Position numbers and translations under genes: made by a program. This document shows, in pieces, positions 1 through 8,354 of a DNA stretch of 64,000 nt (position 1 is its first letter; every line of letters starts with the position of its first letter). This stretch comes from Nonomuraea africana (lineage in GTDB: Bacteria > Actinomycetota > Actinomycetes > Streptosporangiales > Streptosporangiaceae): NCBI RefSeq assembly GCF_014873535.1, contig NZ_JADBEF010000001.1, forward strand, positions 8,556,001-8,620,000, read 5' to 3'. The notes under the pieces are model-generated. The model was not told where the DNA came from. It worked only from the letters and a program-made list of their open reading frames with translations, and did not search any database.

Positions 1-3000
1 CAGGGCGGTCGTGTCACCGGGGCACAGGGCGAGCGACTCGGTGACGGGAGTGACGGACAGCCCCGTGGGCAGGGCGGTCTCGGTGGCGGCGCCCTGGGCG
101 GCGACGCCGTCCTCGGGGACGGTCGTGATCGGCGCGGGCAGTTCGGGGGCGTCGCCGAGGGCGACGGTGACGACGTCCTCGACGAGCTGCTCGCCGACCC
201 GCGTGCGCACCGCGACGAAGTGCAGGCCGCTCCCCGCGCCGGGGTCTGGGGTGACGGTGACGGGGAAGCGGACGTGGCCGCCGGGTTCGAGGCGGAAGAC
301 ACGAGTGGCGGGGGTGGCGCTCCAGCCGTCGGGGAGCTCCACGGTGACCACGCCTTCGTGGGCGGTGTCCACCAGGTGGGAGGAGAGCACGACGTCCACC
401 TCGAACGGCTGGTGGGAGGTGACCAGTCCGGGCGCGGCGGCGATGCTCACGGGCAGGTAGCCGAGCGGCGCGGGGCCCTTGTTGTGGAGCCAGTAGCGGC
501 TGTAGACCGGCTGGGCGATCTCGGCGGTCCCGCCCAGCTCCTCGCCCTCCGCGTCGAGCGGCGCGGCGGCCAGGAAGGTGGCGACCTCGGAGCCCGCGAG
601 CTCCAGGCCGCCCCGCTCGGCCCGCGCCTCGAGCAGGTCCGAGCGGACCAGGCCGTCGAGGTCGAGTACGGGCGAGTGCAGTGCGGCGGTCGTGCCCAGG
701 CCCGTGGACTCGGCGAGCCTGATCGTCACCCCGTCGCCGGGCGTCGTCGTGCCGTGGGCCAGCGGGTTCCCCGCGGCCTTGACCGCGCTGAACAGCACCT
801 CACGCGGCGGGTCCGCGCGCAGCAGCGAGTGCGTGGACGGCAGGTCACCGTCCTGTGCGGCGACCAGGCGGGGCAGCAGCGGGGTGATGAACTCCTGTCC
901 GGCCGCGGGCAGCGTGAGCGCGCGCCAGTCGCCGATTCCGGCGACCAGCGCGTAGGAGAACTCGTGCGTCCAGTGCTGGAGTTGGAAACCCGACCCGTCA
1001 GGCGTCGTACGGCGCGGCGGATCCACCCACACCCCCGAGGGCCATCCCGTGCACGACCGCATCAGCGACAGGTGCAGCGCTCCCGACGGATCGACGGCGA
1101 AGCCCGGCAGGCCGTAGGTGAGCAGCGCGACCGTCCTGTCCTCCAGGACCTCCTCGCCCAGCGGGCAGGTGGCGCGGATGACCGTGCCGTCCAGCAGCGG
1201 GTCGCCGGGGTCGGCCACGATCAGCGCGGGCAGGGCCCGCAGGTCGCGCAGGTCGGCGCTGGGCTGCCAGACCTCGGCGAGCGGCCGCTCCGCGGGCACC
1301 CACACCCGGGTCGCGCCCGACTTGAGCGCGTCGAGGTAGGCGGGGTCGCTGCGCGCGAGCAGCTCGGCGGCCAGCGGGTTCTCGTCGGGTCCGCCGAGGA
1401 CGATCCGCACGTCGGGCAGGTTGGAGTCGACGTCGAGCCAGCCGTACCTGGCGCCGGAGGCCGTCGAGGTGGTCGCGGTGACGCCCACCCTGGCCAGCGC
1501 CACGACCAGGTCGCGGGCCTCGGGCGCCGCGGTGGCCGAGGCGACGACGATCTCCGCGACGCCGATCGCCCGCGCGCCTGCCGCGCCGAGATCCACCCTG
1601 GCGGTGGAGGACAGGCCGAACCACGTGTTGGCCGGGTTGTCCAGCGTCCACGGGTGCTCGGCGGCGTCGGCGTCCGGCAGCGCGAAGCCCCTGCCCACGA
1701 CCGCGCCCGCCACGTCGGAGACGGGCAGCGCGCCGGGGACATGGGCGGGGAAGCGCACGCGAAGCAGCCGGTCGGCCCCCGAGTAGTCGAGGACGCGGGT
1801 GGCGAACTCGACCCGGTCGGCGACCAGGGTGACGGTCTGCTCGTAGGTCAGCTCGCCGAGTGCGCCGGTGACGACCAGGCGGCTGCCGAGCGGGCTGGTC
1901 TCGGCCCTGACCGTGGCGGTGGTGTCGCCCGAGGCGGCGACCCGGCCGGTGGGCATCAGGTGCCAGGGACCTTCGCCCATGTCGGGGTGCTGTGCGTACT
2001 CGTCGTAGAGGCGGAGCTCGTTGCCGAGCCCGGTGAGGAGCTCGCGCCCGTCGCGCAGGACGGAGGTCAGGGCGCCACCTCGGGTGGGGTCGGCGGTGAG
2101 GCGCCAGAGGTCGTTCTCGATCGTGTGGCCCTCGACGGCGGTCCAGCTCTCGGCCGCGCCCTCGACGATCGGGTAGGTCTTCCAGCCGAGTGACGGCACG
2201 TCCTTCGCCAGGAAGACCTGCGTGCCGTCCTCGGTGACCGAAGGGGCGTCGACCCGCAGGCCCGGCTCCAGCCGGACGCGGACCAGGCCGTCGCGGGCGA
2301 AGGAGAGCGTGTTGGTGACGACCACGGCGCGGCCGTCCGCCTCGATCCGCGACACGAGCGCGTCGAGCGCCCTGTCGCGGGCGTCCGCGGCCAGGTCGTA
2401 CGCCTCGCGCCAGCCGGTGAGCAGGTCGAGGTAGACCTGGTCGGACTCGGAGCCGGTGATCGCGTCGTGGTGGGCGCCGTAGGCCAGCTGCCGCCACACC
2501 TTGTCCAGCGCCACGTGCGGGTAGCGGCCGAGGCCGAGCAGGGACGCGAAGGCGGAGAGCCGTTCGGCGTCGAGCGCCGCGACCTCGGCGGCCCGCTGGG
2601 CCTGCTTGGTGTCGATGTACGAGACGTCCTTGCCGGTGTAGACCGGGTTCATGTCGCGCGTCTGCGGGCTGAAGGCGCCGGTCTCGGCGCACACCGCGGC
2701 GAAGAAGTCGTGCGGCACGGCGCACACGAACCTCGGCCAGACGTAGCGCTCCGCCCACGACCGGTGGATCTCGGTGACCCACTTGTTCGGCGGGGTGTAG
2801 TCGGTGCCGACGGGCAGCAGGACGTTCCTGGTGGCCGCGACCGGTTTCAGCGCCCTGAACAGCTCGTAGACGGCCTGGCTCGCCTCCTCCAGGGTCGCGG
2901 AGGAATCCATCCACCAGCCCGCCGAGTAGTGGGCGGGCATGTAGTGGGTCACGACGCCGAGCCCCGAGGGCGAGATCCACTCGAACTCGCTCGGGAACTG

Positions 3001-3843
3001 CATCAGGGTGGCGTCGTTGTGCGCCTCCCTGAAGTTCTTGTTGATCGGGCCCCACTGGTGGAAGGGCCCGCGCGCCCACGCGCTGCCGGTCAGGCCCGCC
3101 GCGGCGAGGTAGCCGGGGAACTGCGGGTCGTGGCCGAACGCGTCGAGCTGCCAGGCGGTGCGCGGCACGCCGCCGAGGATGTCGCGCTGGTAGCCGATGC
3201 CGTACACGATGTTGCGGATCGTGGTCTCGGCGCCGGTCAGGTTGGTGTTGGGTTCGTTGTAGGTGCCGCCCATCAGCTCGACCCTGCCCTCGGCCATGAG
3301 GCGGCGCAGGTCGGCCCTGCGCTCGGGGTGGAGGTCGAAGAACGGCTTGAGATAGTCGATCTCGGCGAGCACGAATTTGTAGTCGGGGTCGCGGTCGGCC
3401 AGCGCCAGATGCGCCTCGACCAGCGCGAACGCGTTGCGTTCCCACAGCGGCCTGGTGGTTGAATCGCCGGAGAGGAACTCCCACGGGCTGGTGTAGGCCG
3501 CCTGCGTGTTCCACCACACGGGGTCGTAGTGGAAGTGCGACACCATGTGCATCGTCCAGCCGGGCTCCTCGACGGTGACGTCCACGGTGAGCGAACTGTC
3601 ACCCGCCGACACGGCGCACGGCACCACCGCTCCCACGGGGGCGCTCACCGCCAGCGGGACCTCGACGACGACGGTCGCGCTTCCCTCCGGCACCACCGCG
3701 CGGCCCGCCACACCCTCGCCGCGCACCACCACCTCGGCGTCGCGTTCGCCCTGCTCGGCGGTGACTTTCAGCACCTGATGAGGCTGCGCCTCCGTCCCCA
3801 CGAACAGGTCGGTCGACTCGGCTGACAACAGGCGTACGGGCAC
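1..3843 (-). CDS. alpha-mannosidase, glycoside hydrolase family 38 (3' end outside window)
   Basis: Retaining mannosidase that would remove alpha-mannosyl residues from glycans. The reading frame is open from a GTG at 3843 (GGGAG upstream) to the window edge: 1281 codons with no stop, so the C-terminus is missing. Residues 1 to about 95 form an extra beta-rich N-terminal segment. The GH38 catalytic domain follows, with the metal-site motif HFHYDPVWW near residue 102 and the nucleophile region WQLDAFGH near residue 230; its Asp matches the GH38 nucleophile position. The visible C-terminal part is beta-rich and ends in a probable NEW3/NPCBM-like segment (LCPGDTTAL). No signal peptide is seen, so it may be cytoplasmic or exported by another route. 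The promoter carries a LacI-type operator, as expected for a sugar-induced gene. The family call is firm; the exact substrate linkage is not determined. Confidence 0.9.
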   Translation of the reverse strand, partial: MPVRLLSAESTDLFVGTEAQPHQVLKVTAEQGERDAEVVVRGEGVAGRAVVPEGSATVVVEVPLAVSAPVGAVVPCAVSAGDSSLTVDVTVEEPGWTMHMVSHFHYDPVWWNTQAAYTSPWEFLSGDSTTRPLWERNAFALVEAHLALADRDPDYKFVLAEIDYLKPFFDLHPERRADLRRLMAEGRVELMGGTYNEPNTNLTGAETTIRNIVYGIGYQRDILGGVPRTAWQLDAFGHDPQFPGYLAAAGLTGSAWARGPFHQWGPINKNFREAHNDATLMQFPSEFEWISPSGLGVVTHYMPAHYSAGWWMDSSATLEEASQAVYELFRALKPVAATRNVLLPVGTDYTPPNKWVTEIHRSWAERYVWPRFVCAVPHDFFAAVCAETGAFSPQTRDMNPVYTGKDVSYIDTKQAQRAAEVAALDAERLSAFASLLGLGRYPHVALDKVWRQLAYGAHHDAITGSESDQVYLDLLTGWREAYDLAADARDRALDALVSRIEADGRAVVVTNTLSFARDGLVRVRLEPGLRVDAPSVTEDGTQVFLAKDVPSLGWKTYPIVEGAAESWTAVEGHTIENDLWRLTADPTRGGALTSVLRDGRELLTGLGNELRLYDEYAQHPDMGEGPWHLMPTGRVAASGDTTATVRAETSPLGSRLVVTGALGELTYEQTVTLVADRVEFATRVLDYSGADRLLRVRFPAHVPGALPVSDVAGAVVGRGFALPDADAAEHPWTLDNPANTWFGLSSTARVDLGAAGARAIGVAEIVVASATAAPEARDLVVALARVGVTATTSTASGARYGWLDVDSNLPDVRIVLGGPDENPLAAELLARSDPAYLDALKSGATRVWVPAERPLAEVWQPSADLRDLRALPALIVADPGDPLLDGTVIRATCPLGEEVLEDRTVALLTYGLPGFAVDPSGALHLSLMRSCTGWPSGVWVDPPRRTTPDGSGFQLQHWTHEFSYALVAGIGDWRALTLPAAGQEFITPLLPRLVAAQDGDLPSTHSLLRADPPREVLFSAVKAAGNPLAHGTTTPGDGVTIRLAESTGLGTTAALHSPVLDLDGLVRSDLLEARAERGGLELAGSEVATFLAAAPLDAEGEELGGTAEIAQPVYSRYWLHNKGPAPLGYLPVSIAAAPGLVTSHQPFEVDVVLSSHLVDTAHEGVVTVELPDGWSATPATRVFRLEPGGHVRFPVTVTPDPGAGSGLHFVAVRTRVGEQLVEDVVTVALGDAPELPAPITTVPEDGVAAQGAATETALPTGLSVTPVTESLALCPGDTTAL

Positions 3844-3878
3844 GGACTCTCCCTCGGGGGCGGGGCGCTGTCGCCGTC

Positions 3879-3907
3879 ACCCTAGGTCTTCGGAAGATCA
3901 ATGGCAA
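3879..3907 (-). promoter_or_regulatory. promoter of the alpha-mannosidase gene
   Basis: On the minus strand, -35 TTGCCA (3907-3902), a 17-bp spacer and -10 TAGGGT (3884-3879) lie about 36 bp upstream of the GTG start. Spacing and hexamers fit actinobacterial sigma-A promoters. The -35 lies inside the LacI-like palindrome, so repression by occlusion is likely. Confidence 0.55.
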
Positions 3908-3915
3908 CGTTGTCA
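3902..3915. promoter_or_regulatory. LacI-family operator
   Basis: TGGCAACGTTGTCA is a near-perfect palindrome centred on AACGTT, the hallmark of LacI-family operators in actinobacteria. It covers the -35 of the mannosidase promoter and ends 15 bp before the -35 of the divergent cbtB promoter. No LacI-type repressor gene is visible in the window. Confidence 0.6.
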
Positions 3916-3930
3916 TAAGGGCCGCCGATG

Positions 3931-3959
3931 TTGACGAGATCCGGAGGAAGAGATACGTT
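3931..3959 (+). promoter_or_regulatory. promoter of the cbtBA-cobalamin operon
   Basis: -35 TTGACG (3931-3936), exactly 17 bp, then -10 TACGTT (3954-3959). Transcription would start near 3966, just before the cobalamin riboswitch. This is the best sigma-A-type promoter in the window. Confidence 0.65.
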
Positions 3960-3962
3960 CCG

Positions 3963-4090
3963 GTAGATTTCGCGGCGAATCAGGGGAAATCCGGTGAGAT
4001 GCCGGTGCGGACGCGCCACTGTATCCGGGGCCACAACCCCGGGAGCCAGGTCACCTGACCGCTGCGACCTCACCTAGCGGGACGCGTCAT
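3963..4090 (+). ncRNA. cobalamin (B12) riboswitch upstream of cbtB
   Basis: The leader holds the conserved cobalamin riboswitch elements in order: the GGGGAAATCCGGTG segment with paired CCGG arms (about 3990-4010), GCGCCACTG, a GGGG/CCCC stem, then the B12-box element GAGCCAGGTCACC near 4050. Downstream, a CCTC stretch near 4070 can pair with the GAGGAGG ribosome-binding site at 4096-4102, suggesting control of translation of cbtB when adenosylcobalamin binds. There is no obvious U-tract terminator. Confidence 0.88.
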
Positions 4091-4107
4091 CCCTGAGGAG
4101 GCTCTAC

Positions 4108-4299
4108 ATGAGTGGTCTGTCCACGTCTGTCAACCCCATTCCGCTGCACCGTCTTGCGCGCTGGCTGCTGGCCGTGCCCGTTCTGATGCTGCTCGCGTAC
4201 CTCGTCCTGATGGACAACGGCGCGATCTCGCAGACCGGCACGTTCCTGCACGAGCTGATGCACGACGGGCGTCACCTGCTCGGCGTGCCCTGCCACTGA
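4108..4299 (+). CDS. cbtB: cobalt transporter subunit CbtB
   Basis: Small integral membrane protein of 63 residues, partner of CbtA in a B12-regulated cobalt uptake system. One transmembrane helix (about residues 16-36) is followed by a short C-terminal segment rich in His and ending in Cys (HELMHDGRHLL...PCH), the metal-binding tail typical of CbtB. It starts at ATG 4108 behind GAGGAGG with ideal spacing and directly follows the B12 riboswitch; cbtA begins 9 bp after its stop. Family assignment rests on size, tail and neighbour. Confidence 0.88.
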   Translation: MSGLSTSVNPIPLHRLARWLLAVPVLMLLAYLVLMDNGAISQTGTFLHELMHDGRHLLGVPCH

Positions 4300-4308
4300 G
4301 GCCTGGCC

Positions 4309-5064
4309 GTGATCAAGACCCTGCTGGTCAGGGGACTGCTCGTCGGGCTGCTCGCGGGGCTCGTCGCCGGTGCCTTCGCCTTCTTCCTCGGCGAGCCGCA
4401 CGTCGACAGCGCCATCGCGCTGGAGGAGGCCGCGCCGACCGGTCACGCTTCCGGCGAGCCCGGTCACGACCATGGCGAGGGCGCCTCGGAGGGGCACGGT
4501 CACGGCGATGAGGCCGTGGTCAGCAGGCCGGTGCAGCGGGCCGGGCTCTTCCTCGCGACCGGCCTGTACGGCGTGGCGGTGGGCGGCGTGTTCGCCCTCG
4601 CCTTCGCCGGACTGCGCGGCCGCGTGGGTCCCAGGTCGGAGCCCCTGCTGGCGGTCGCCGCCGCCGCGACCGCCTTCGCCGCCATCGTCCTCATCCCGTT
4701 CCTGAAGTACCCGGCCAACCCGCCCGCGGTGGGCGATCCGGCGACCATCAACGCCAGGACCCTGCTCTACGTCGTGATGGTCGTCGTCGGACTCGCCTCC
4801 GTCGCGATCGGCGTCGCCGCCACGCGCAGGGTCACGGTGCGGGAGACGTGGGCCAGGGCACTGGTCGGCGGGGTGTGCTTCCTGGTTCCCGTGGTGGCGG
4901 CGTGGGCGCTGCTGCCCACGGTGGACGAGGTGCCCGCGGGCTTTCCCGCGTCGCTGCTCTGGGACTTCAGGGTCGCCTCCCTCGGCACCCAGCTGGTCTT
5001 CTGGGCGGCCTTCGGCGCGCTGTTCGCGGTGGCGGGCGAGCGCGCGAAGGCGCGGGTCAGCTGA
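4309..5064 (+). CDS. cbtA: cobalt transporter subunit CbtA
   Basis: Predicted multi-spanning membrane protein (251 residues) that imports cobalt together with CbtB. It begins with a GTG. An N-terminal helix is followed by a His/Glu/Asp-rich loop (about residues 45-65, with GHDHGEG and EGHGHGDE) that probably gathers Co2+, then about four further hydrophobic helices. The conserved GEPHVDSAI segment after helix 1 is characteristic of CbtA. Located second in the riboswitch operon, with the phosphatase start 6 bp after its stop. Cobalt specificity is inferred from the family and from riboswitch control. Confidence 0.88.
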   Translation: MIKTLLVRGLLVGLLAGLVAGAFAFFLGEPHVDSAIALEEAAPTGHASGEPGHDHGEGASEGHGHGDEAVVSRPVQRAGLFLATGLYGVAVGGVFALAFAGLRGRVGPRSEPLLAVAAAATAFAAIVLIPFLKYPANPPAVGDPATINARTLLYVVMVVVGLASVAIGVAATRRVTVRETWARALVGGVCFLVPVVAAWALLPTVDEVPAGFPASLLWDFRVASLGTQLVFWAAFGALFAVAGERAKARVS

Positions 5065-5069
5065 CCGGC

Positions 5070-5660
5070 GTGCTGTTCGTCCGGCACGCCTCGACACCCG
5101 CGATGCGCGGCGCGCGCTTCCCCTCGGGGGAGGAGCCCGCCGACCCTTCGAGCCTGGAGGCGGCGGCGCGCCTCGCGGCCTCACTCGGGTCCGCCGACGC
5201 GGGGGTCGCGTTCGTGTCGCCCGCGCGGGCGGCGTGGGAGACCGCCGTGGCGATGGGCTTCGCGCCCGTGGTCGTGGCGGCGCTGGCCGAGCAGGACCAC
5301 GGTCGGTGGCGCGGCATGCCGTACGAGGAGGTGGCCGTGGCGGAGCCGGAGTCCTTCGCGCGCTGGCTCGCCGATCCGGGGGCGGCGCCGCACGGCGGCG
5401 AGTCACGCACCGGCGCCGCGGCGCGGGTCGCGCGCTGGCTGGACGGCCTCCGCGAAAGCGGTGGCGAGTACGCGGGGAGAAGCGGCGGCAAGGGGAGGGT
5501 GGTCGCCGTCTGTGATGTAGGCGTCATCAGGGCCGCGCTCGGCCACGCGCTCGGGGCCGATCCCACGCCTTTCGACCTCGCGCCCCTCTCCCTCACACAG
5601 GTGTCCGCTGCCCGAGAGGGATGGCGGATCGGCTACGTCAACCGAAAGGCCGCCTCGTGA
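5070..5660 (+). CDS. histidine phosphatase family protein, degenerate (cobC-like position)
   Basis: A 196-residue protein of the phosphoglycerate-mutase/histidine-phosphatase fold. Its place in the cobalamin operon suggests a role like CobC (alpha-ribazole phosphate phosphatase), but this is uncertain. The GTG start at 5070 is chosen because it places LFVRHAST at the N-terminus, where the family has its RHG motif, and lies 6 bp after cbtA. The EQDHGRWRG segment matches the usual E-x-D-x-G-x-W region. Oddity: where the family has the second catalytic histidine (SHGGVIR) this protein reads CDVGVIRAA, with Asp in place of His, and the first motif is RHA rather than RHG. It may therefore be a weak or non-phosphatase homologue. 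The stop overlaps the next start (GTGA). Confidence 0.7.
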   Translation: MLFVRHASTPAMRGARFPSGEEPADPSSLEAAARLAASLGSADAGVAFVSPARAAWETAVAMGFAPVVVAALAEQDHGRWRGMPYEEVAVAEPESFARWLADPGAAPHGGESRTGAAARVARWLDGLRESGGEYAGRSGGKGRVVAVCDVGVIRAALGHALGADPTPFDLAPLSLTQVSAAREGWRIGYVNRKAAS

Positions 5661-7750
5661 CCTATCCCTTCAGCGCCGTCGTCGGACTCGACGATCTGAA
5701 GCTGGCGCTGGTGCTCAACGCCGTCTCGCCCCGCGTGGGCGGCGTGCTCGTCAGGGGCGAGAAGGGCACGGCCAAGTCGACCATCGTCAGAGCGCTCGCC
5801 GCCCAGCTGCCCGCCGTGGACGTGCTGGCCGGGTGCCGCTTCGCCTGCGACCCCTCGCTGCCCGACCCGCAGTGTCCCGACGGGCCGCACGAGCCGGGCG
5901 AGCAGATCGTCAGCAGAGCCGCCGCACTGGTGGAGCTGCCGGTGGGCGCGTCGGAGGACCGCCTGGTGGGCTCGCTAGACCTGGAGCGGGCGCTGACGGA
6001 GGGGGTCAAGGCGTTCGAGCCCGGTCTGCTGGCCGCCGCGCACCGCGGCGTCCTCTACGTGGACGAGGTCAACCTCCTGCACGACCACCTCGTGGACCTG
6101 CTGCTCGACGCGGCGGCGCTCGGCACCTGCTACGTCGAGCGCGAGGCCGTCTCCGTGCGGCACGCGGCCAGGTTCCTGCTGGTCGGCACCATGAACCCGG
6201 AGGAGGGCGAGCTCCGTCCGCAGCTGCTCGACCGCTTCGGGCTGACCGTGGAGGTGCGGGCCTCGCGCGATCCCGCGGAGCGGGCCGAGGTGGTACGGCG
6301 GCGCATGGCCCACGACGGCGACCCCGAGGGGTTCGCCGCCGGGTGGACCGCGCAGGAGGCGGCGCTGGCCAGGGGGATCGCGGCGGCGAGGGAGCGGCTG
6401 GCGGCGGTGGAGCTGCCCGACGCGAGGCTGCGGCAGATCGCGGAGGTGTGCGCGGCCTTCGAGGTGGACGGCCTGCGGGCCGACCTGGTCACGGCGCACG
6501 CGGCGGTCGCGCACGCGGCGTGGCGCGGGTCGGCGGTGGTGACCACGGAGGACGTGCGGGTGGCGGCCAGGCTGTCGCTCCCGCACCGCCGCAGGCGCGA
6601 CCCGTTCGACGCGCCGGGGCTGGACGAGGAGCTGCTGGAGGAGCTGCTGTCCAGGACCTCCGACGACGAGGACCCCGCCCACCAGGACCCCGACGAGGAT
6701 CCCGACGACGACGGCCCTGGCGGCCCCGACAACCCGGACGGCTCCTATGACGGGCCTTCCGGAAGCTCAGGGCGCTCCGATGGGACCCAAGGCGCTGAAG
6801 GCGCGGATGCCCCCGGCGCTCCCGACGGCGCTCCCGGTGGTGCGGACTCACGGCGTGGCTCCGGCGAGGCGGGCGCTGACGGTGGCGCGTCACCTGACGC
6901 CTCCACCGGCGAGGGCCGTGGATCTCCCGAGCGGGCCTCCGCCGGCGGGGAAGGGCCGCTCCAGGTGGCCGGGGTGGCGGCGCCGTACCGGGTGCCGTGG
7001 TTGAAGGTGCCGGGACTCGGCCACGGCGCGTCCGGGCGGCGGTCGAGGGCGCGCACCCCGCACGGCCGCACCACGGGCGCGCGCACCCCCGAGGGACAGC
7101 TCCGCTCGCTCCACCTCACCGCCACGGTCGCCGCCGCCGCGCCGCACCAGTGGCGGCGCGGACGCACGGGTCCCGGCCTGCTCCTCCGTGATGAAGACCT
7201 GCGCGAAGCGGTGAAGGAGGGCAGGGAGGGCAATCTCGTGCTCTTCGTCGTCGACGCCAGCGGCTCGATGGCCGCGCGCAAGCGGATGACCACCGTCAAG
7301 ACCGCCGTCCTGAGCCTGCTGCTCGACGCCTACCAGCGGCGCGACAAGGTCGGCCTGGTCACCTTCAGGGGCACGACCGCCGAGGTGGCGCTGCCGCCGA
7401 CCTCGTCGGTCGAGGCGGGCGCGGCGCGGCTGCGCGCGCTGCCCACCGGCGGGCGCACCCCCCTCGCGGCGGGCCTGGCCCGCGCGGCGGAGGTGCTGCG
7501 GGTGGAGCGCCTGCGCGACCCCGACCGCAGGCCGCTGCTGGTGGTGGTGACCGACGGGCGTGCCACCGCCGGAGGCGACGTGGAGCGCGCCGCCGCCCTG
7601 CTCACCGGTACGGCCGGCGTCGTCGTCGACTGCGAGAGCGGCCCCGTACGGCTGGGCCTGGCCGGACGCCTGGCCGCCAGGTTGCGCGCCCACCTCATCC
7701 CGCTCGACGGGATGGACGACCTCATCCGCGACTACAGGAAGGCCGGTTGA
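5657..7750 (+). CDS. cobaltochelatase/magnesium chelatase ATPase subunit (fused ChlI-ChlD type)
   Basis: Motor subunit (697 residues) that powers cobalt insertion into hydrogenobyrinic acid a,c-diamide together with CobN. The start is GTG 5657, overlapping the previous stop. An AAA+ module holds the Walker A GEKGTAKST (residues 34-42) and a Walker B region ending VLYVDEVNLL. A Gly/Asp/Ser/Pro-rich disordered linker spans roughly residues 335-460. A C-terminal von Willebrand A domain has the MIDAS motif DASGS near residue 530. Separate ChlI (or CobS) and ChlD (or CobT) proteins are thus combined in one chain, as in many actinobacteria. Metal specificity is inferred from the B12 operon context. 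Confidence 0.88.
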   Translation: MTYPFSAVVGLDDLKLALVLNAVSPRVGGVLVRGEKGTAKSTIVRALAAQLPAVDVLAGCRFACDPSLPDPQCPDGPHEPGEQIVSRAAALVELPVGASEDRLVGSLDLERALTEGVKAFEPGLLAAAHRGVLYVDEVNLLHDHLVDLLLDAAALGTCYVEREAVSVRHAARFLLVGTMNPEEGELRPQLLDRFGLTVEVRASRDPAERAEVVRRRMAHDGDPEGFAAGWTAQEAALARGIAAARERLAAVELPDARLRQIAEVCAAFEVDGLRADLVTAHAAVAHAAWRGSAVVTTEDVRVAARLSLPHRRRRDPFDAPGLDEELLEELLSRTSDDEDPAHQDPDEDPDDDGPGGPDNPDGSYDGPSGSSGRSDGTQGAEGADAPGAPDGAPGGADSRRGSGEAGADGGASPDASTGEGRGSPERASAGGEGPLQVAGVAAPYRVPWLKVPGLGHGASGRRSRARTPHGRTTGARTPEGQLRSLHLTATVAAAAPHQWRRGRTGPGLLLRDEDLREAVKEGREGNLVLFVVDASGSMAARKRMTTVKTAVLSLLLDAYQRRDKVGLVTFRGTTAEVALPPTSSVEAGAARLRALPTGGRTPLAAGLARAAEVLRVERLRDPDRRPLLVVVTDGRATAGGDVERAAALLTGTAGVVVDCESGPVRLGLAGRLAARLRAHLIPLDGMDDLIRDYRKAG

Positions 7751-7751
7751 C

Positions 7752-8354
7752 ATGCCGCAGGGCAAGCCGGAGCGCGTCCCCGACGACGGCCTCACCACCC
7801 GCCAGCGCAGGAACAGGCCGTTGCTGATCGTCCACACGGGCCCCGGCAAAGGCAAGTCCACGGCTGCGTTCGGGATGGCGCTGCGCGCGTGGAACCAGGG
7901 CTGGCCGATCGGGGTGTTCCAGTTCGTGAAGTCGGCCAAGTGGCGCATCGGCGAGGAGCGGGCGCTGCGCGTGCTGGGCGACTCGGCCGAGGGCGGCCCG
8001 GTGACCTGGCACAAGATGGGCGAGGGCTGGTCGTGGATCCAGCGTCCCGGCAGCGAGGACGACCACGCCGCCGACGCGCGCGAAGGCTGGGAGCAGATCA
8101 AGCGCGACCTGGCGGCCGAGGCGTACCGGTTCTACGTGCTCGACGAGTTCACCTACCCGCTCAAGTGGGGCTGGCTGGACCTGGACGAGGTGGTGGAGAC
8201 GCTCGCGGGCCGTACGGGACACCAGCACGTCGTGATCACCGGCAGGGAGGCGCCGGAGAAGCTGCTCTCGGCGGCCGATCTGGTGACGGAGATGGGCAAG
8301 GTCAAGCACCCCATGGACGCGGGCCAGAAGGGGCAGAAGGGCATCGAGTGGTAG
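7752..8354 (+). CDS. cobO: cob(I)yrinic acid a,c-diamide adenosyltransferase CobO
   Basis: Transfers the 5'-deoxyadenosyl group of ATP to the reduced cobalt of corrinoids, giving the adenosylated form used downstream. The start is ATG 7752, one base after the chelatase stop. The 200-residue protein shows the CobO/BtuR P-loop TGPGKGKST near residues 29-37, the VFQFVKSAKW segment, and YVLDEFTYPLKWGW, a signature of this family. Length is typical (about 190-210). It overlaps cobB by 7 bp, so translation is probably coupled. Confidence 0.93.
   Translation: MPQGKPERVPDDGLTTRQRRNRPLLIVHTGPGKGKSTAAFGMALRAWNQGWPIGVFQFVKSAKWRIGEERALRVLGDSAEGGPVTWHKMGEGWSWIQRPGSEDDHAADAREGWEQIKRDLAAEAYRFYVLDEFTYPLKWGWLDLDEVVETLAGRTGHQHVVITGREAPEKLLSAADLVTEMGKVKHPMDAGQKGQKGIEW

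Noticed and set aside
998..3517. 839-codon open frame on the minus strand within the mannosidase region
   Set aside because: Arg/Pro-rich out-of-frame translation; the frame from 3843 to the window edge shows intact GH38 motifs.
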